A stretch of 44,590 nucleotides of DNA. Source: Bacillus sp. 2205SS5-2 (GTDB taxonomy: Bacteria > Bacillota > Bacilli > Bacillales > Bacillaceae_K). How positions within the stretch are numbered: position 1 is the first letter of the stretch; each line of letters opens with the position of its first letter. A model generated the notes under the pieces. It searched no databases. It was not told the DNA's origin and saw only the letters and a list, made by a program, of their open reading frames with translations. Below are positions 43,371 to 44,590 of this stretch, one piece after another. The stretch covers positions 92,605-137,194 of the forward strand of contig NZ_JAYKTS010000008.1 of NCBI RefSeq assembly GCF_037024155.1, read 5' to 3'. The translations under genes and the position numbers were made by a program.

Positions 43371-44254
43371 CAATACGTCCAATTTGATAAAAATTCATCT
43401 GCCATTTTACGCCCATATACAATAAGGGCGTTTTTTTTCTCTTCGGTTAAGGAAAAATCCGTGGTTAGGATTCCTTCTGTTGGAATGAAGATAATATTTT
43501 TTTCTAATTTTCTCGATATATAGCGTGCATCATGCGCTTCCTTCATAGTCTCAAACAGTGCTTCAAACATATCCAACCCATTATCAATTTCATGTTTTGG
43601 TAAGTCTTCATAACTATGACTCAACTTCACGCCGAGAACAGGACGAGTTTTTTTCATTTGGTCCTGGTGAAACAGCCACATCGGAAAACTACTTAATACT
43701 CCTCCATCTACAACAATTAGCTTTCCGGTATTCGTTTTTAATTTTACAGGTTGAAAAAAAAAGGGTAGTGCTGCACTCATGTAAATCGCTTTAGCTACCG
43801 AAAACCCTTGAGGATCAATCCCATATTTACTCAGATCATCAGGCAAAACGAGTAAACGTCCATTCGTGAGATCAGATGCAACTACGCGCAATGATTCTGG
43901 TGGTAAATCGGCAAATGTTTGGATTCCACGAACACGAAGTTTCCCTTCTATCCATTCTTCCAGCCTTCTTCCTTTATATAACCCTAAATAAAAGTAGATA
44001 GAAATCCATTTGCCTATAGGACCGGGTATAAATCGAAGTCCCGGATCTAATAATTCCATTAGATTCATTTCCGACATAATACTAGTTAAGTCTTCACTCT
44101 TATAACCGGCCACAACTAGACCTGCAATAATTGCCCCTGCACTTGTACCCGCCACTCGTTTTAAAGTAAAACCCTTTTCTTCAATGGCTTGATAGGCACC
44201 AATTAAAGCGAAGCCCTTTATGCCCCCACCCGAGAAAACGCAATCAATATTCAC
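43370..44254 (-). CDS. yqhO: Patatin-like phospholipase family protein (YqhO)
   Basis: Predicted Ser-Asp dyad lipid acyl hydrolase. 294 residues. The oxyanion hole is SGGGIKGFALIGAYQAIEE, the nucleophile is in RVAGTSAGAI (Ser38) and the catalytic Asp is in VVDGGVLSSFPM (about residue 188). There is no signal peptide, although the central hydrophobic stretches could touch the membrane. The substrate is unknown. The GTG start (44252-44254) has GGAG about 10 bases upstream. Confidence 0.9.
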   Translation of the reverse strand: MNIDCVFSGGGIKGFALIGAYQAIEEKGFTLKRVAGTSAGAIIAGLVVAGYKSEDLTSIMSEMNLMELLDPGLRFIPGPIGKWISIYFYLGLYKGRRLEEWIEGKLRVRGIQTFADLPPESLRVVASDLTNGRLLVLPDDLSKYGIDPQGFSVAKAIYMSAALPFFFQPVKLKTNTGKLIVVDGGVLSSFPMWLFHQDQMKKTRPVLGVKLSHSYEDLPKHEIDNGLDMFEALFETMKEAHDARYISRKLEKNIIFIPTEGILTTDFSLTEEKKNALIVYGRKMADEFLSNWTY

Positions 44255-44590
44255 GCAGATTCACTCCTCAACTACATGCTCCCTTGATACATTACTAATG
44301 AAGAATACAGGGAATTAGAACCGGATATGCCGAATCTCACGAGAAGAATGCTCGTTCATTAAGGGGATTCCCCTAAGACAAAACATTTGATAACGCGCTT
44401 TGGGTGATGCTGCTGGAGATCGGAACAAATTTTTCCTATTTTAACTAATGGCTCTTTTATACGAAAATGGGTTTTGATGCTGATTTTGACACAAAAAAGC
44501 ACCCTCCCTAAAATGGAATGACCATTTTTAAAGATTGGCTATGGCACCATTACTTGATTTAAGCTGGTTTTGATTTTTGGATATCTACCT
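44255..44590. other. Right-edge non-coding region
   Basis: No supported gene. A fragment starting GGCTCTTTTATACGAAAATGG at 44450 resembles the left end of the MITE family over its first 14 bases, then diverges. The element could continue beyond the window. Confidence 0.4.

Noticed and set aside
44450-44590. Possible further MITE starting GGCTCTTTTATACG
   Set aside because: Only the first 14 bases agree and the right end would lie outside the window.

Overview
The window is a chromosomal segment of a low-GC, endospore-forming member of the Bacillales. Gene order follows the Bacillus subtilis bkd - spo0A - spoIVB - recN - argR - tlyA - dxs - ispA - xseBA - folD - nusB - asp23 - accCB - spoIIIA - efp - aroQ - yqhO segment almost gene for gene. 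Nearly every gene is on the minus strand, so transcription runs right to left. Only the two transposase genes at 1-981 and 19856-20969, yqzF and yqhP read to the right. I see no tRNA, rRNA or CRISPR array.

Layout. 1-1109: right part of an ISL3-family insertion sequence. 1140-11552: the branched-chain keto-acid (bkd) cluster, in transcription order bkdR, ptb, bcd, buk, lpdV, bkdAA, bkdAB, bkdB. It turns leucine, isoleucine and valine into branched acyl-CoA primers for fatty acids and can make ATP from them through Ptb and Buk. 11691-14271: yqzF, a glycerophosphodiester phosphodiesterase gene and a FapA/DUF342 gene. 14621-19547: spo0A, spoIVB, recN and argR. 19856-20969: a broken IS4-family transposase that separates argR from tlyA. 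21167-29559: tlyA, dxs, oapA, the OLE RNA, ispA, xseB, xseA, folD and nusB. 30030-32340: asp23, accC and accB. 33539-38669: the eight-gene spoIIIA operon. 39597-44254: efp, papA, aroQ, yqhR, yqhP and yqhO.

The most unusual content is at 23917-25191. A roughly 600-nt structured non-coding RNA lies between ispA and dxs, beside a small polytopic membrane protein gene. Its position, size, stems and partner gene match the OLE (ornate, large, extremophilic) RNA and its membrane partner OapA. It has a convincing promoter of its own directly after ispA.

Other points of note. BkdR keeps its ATPase motifs but has lost the GAFTGA loop that contacts sigma-54, and no -24/-12 promoter is visible before ptb. 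spoIIIAD appears to start at an ATT codon. A family of short terminal-inverted-repeat elements (MITEs) with 8-bp target duplications is scattered through the intergenic gaps, with one copy nested inside another. A structured dispersed repeat lies directly upstream of the spo0A promoters. Many genes use TTG or GTG starts, so several starts below were set from the ribosome binding site. All functional names rest on recalled family motifs and synteny, because no database search could be run.
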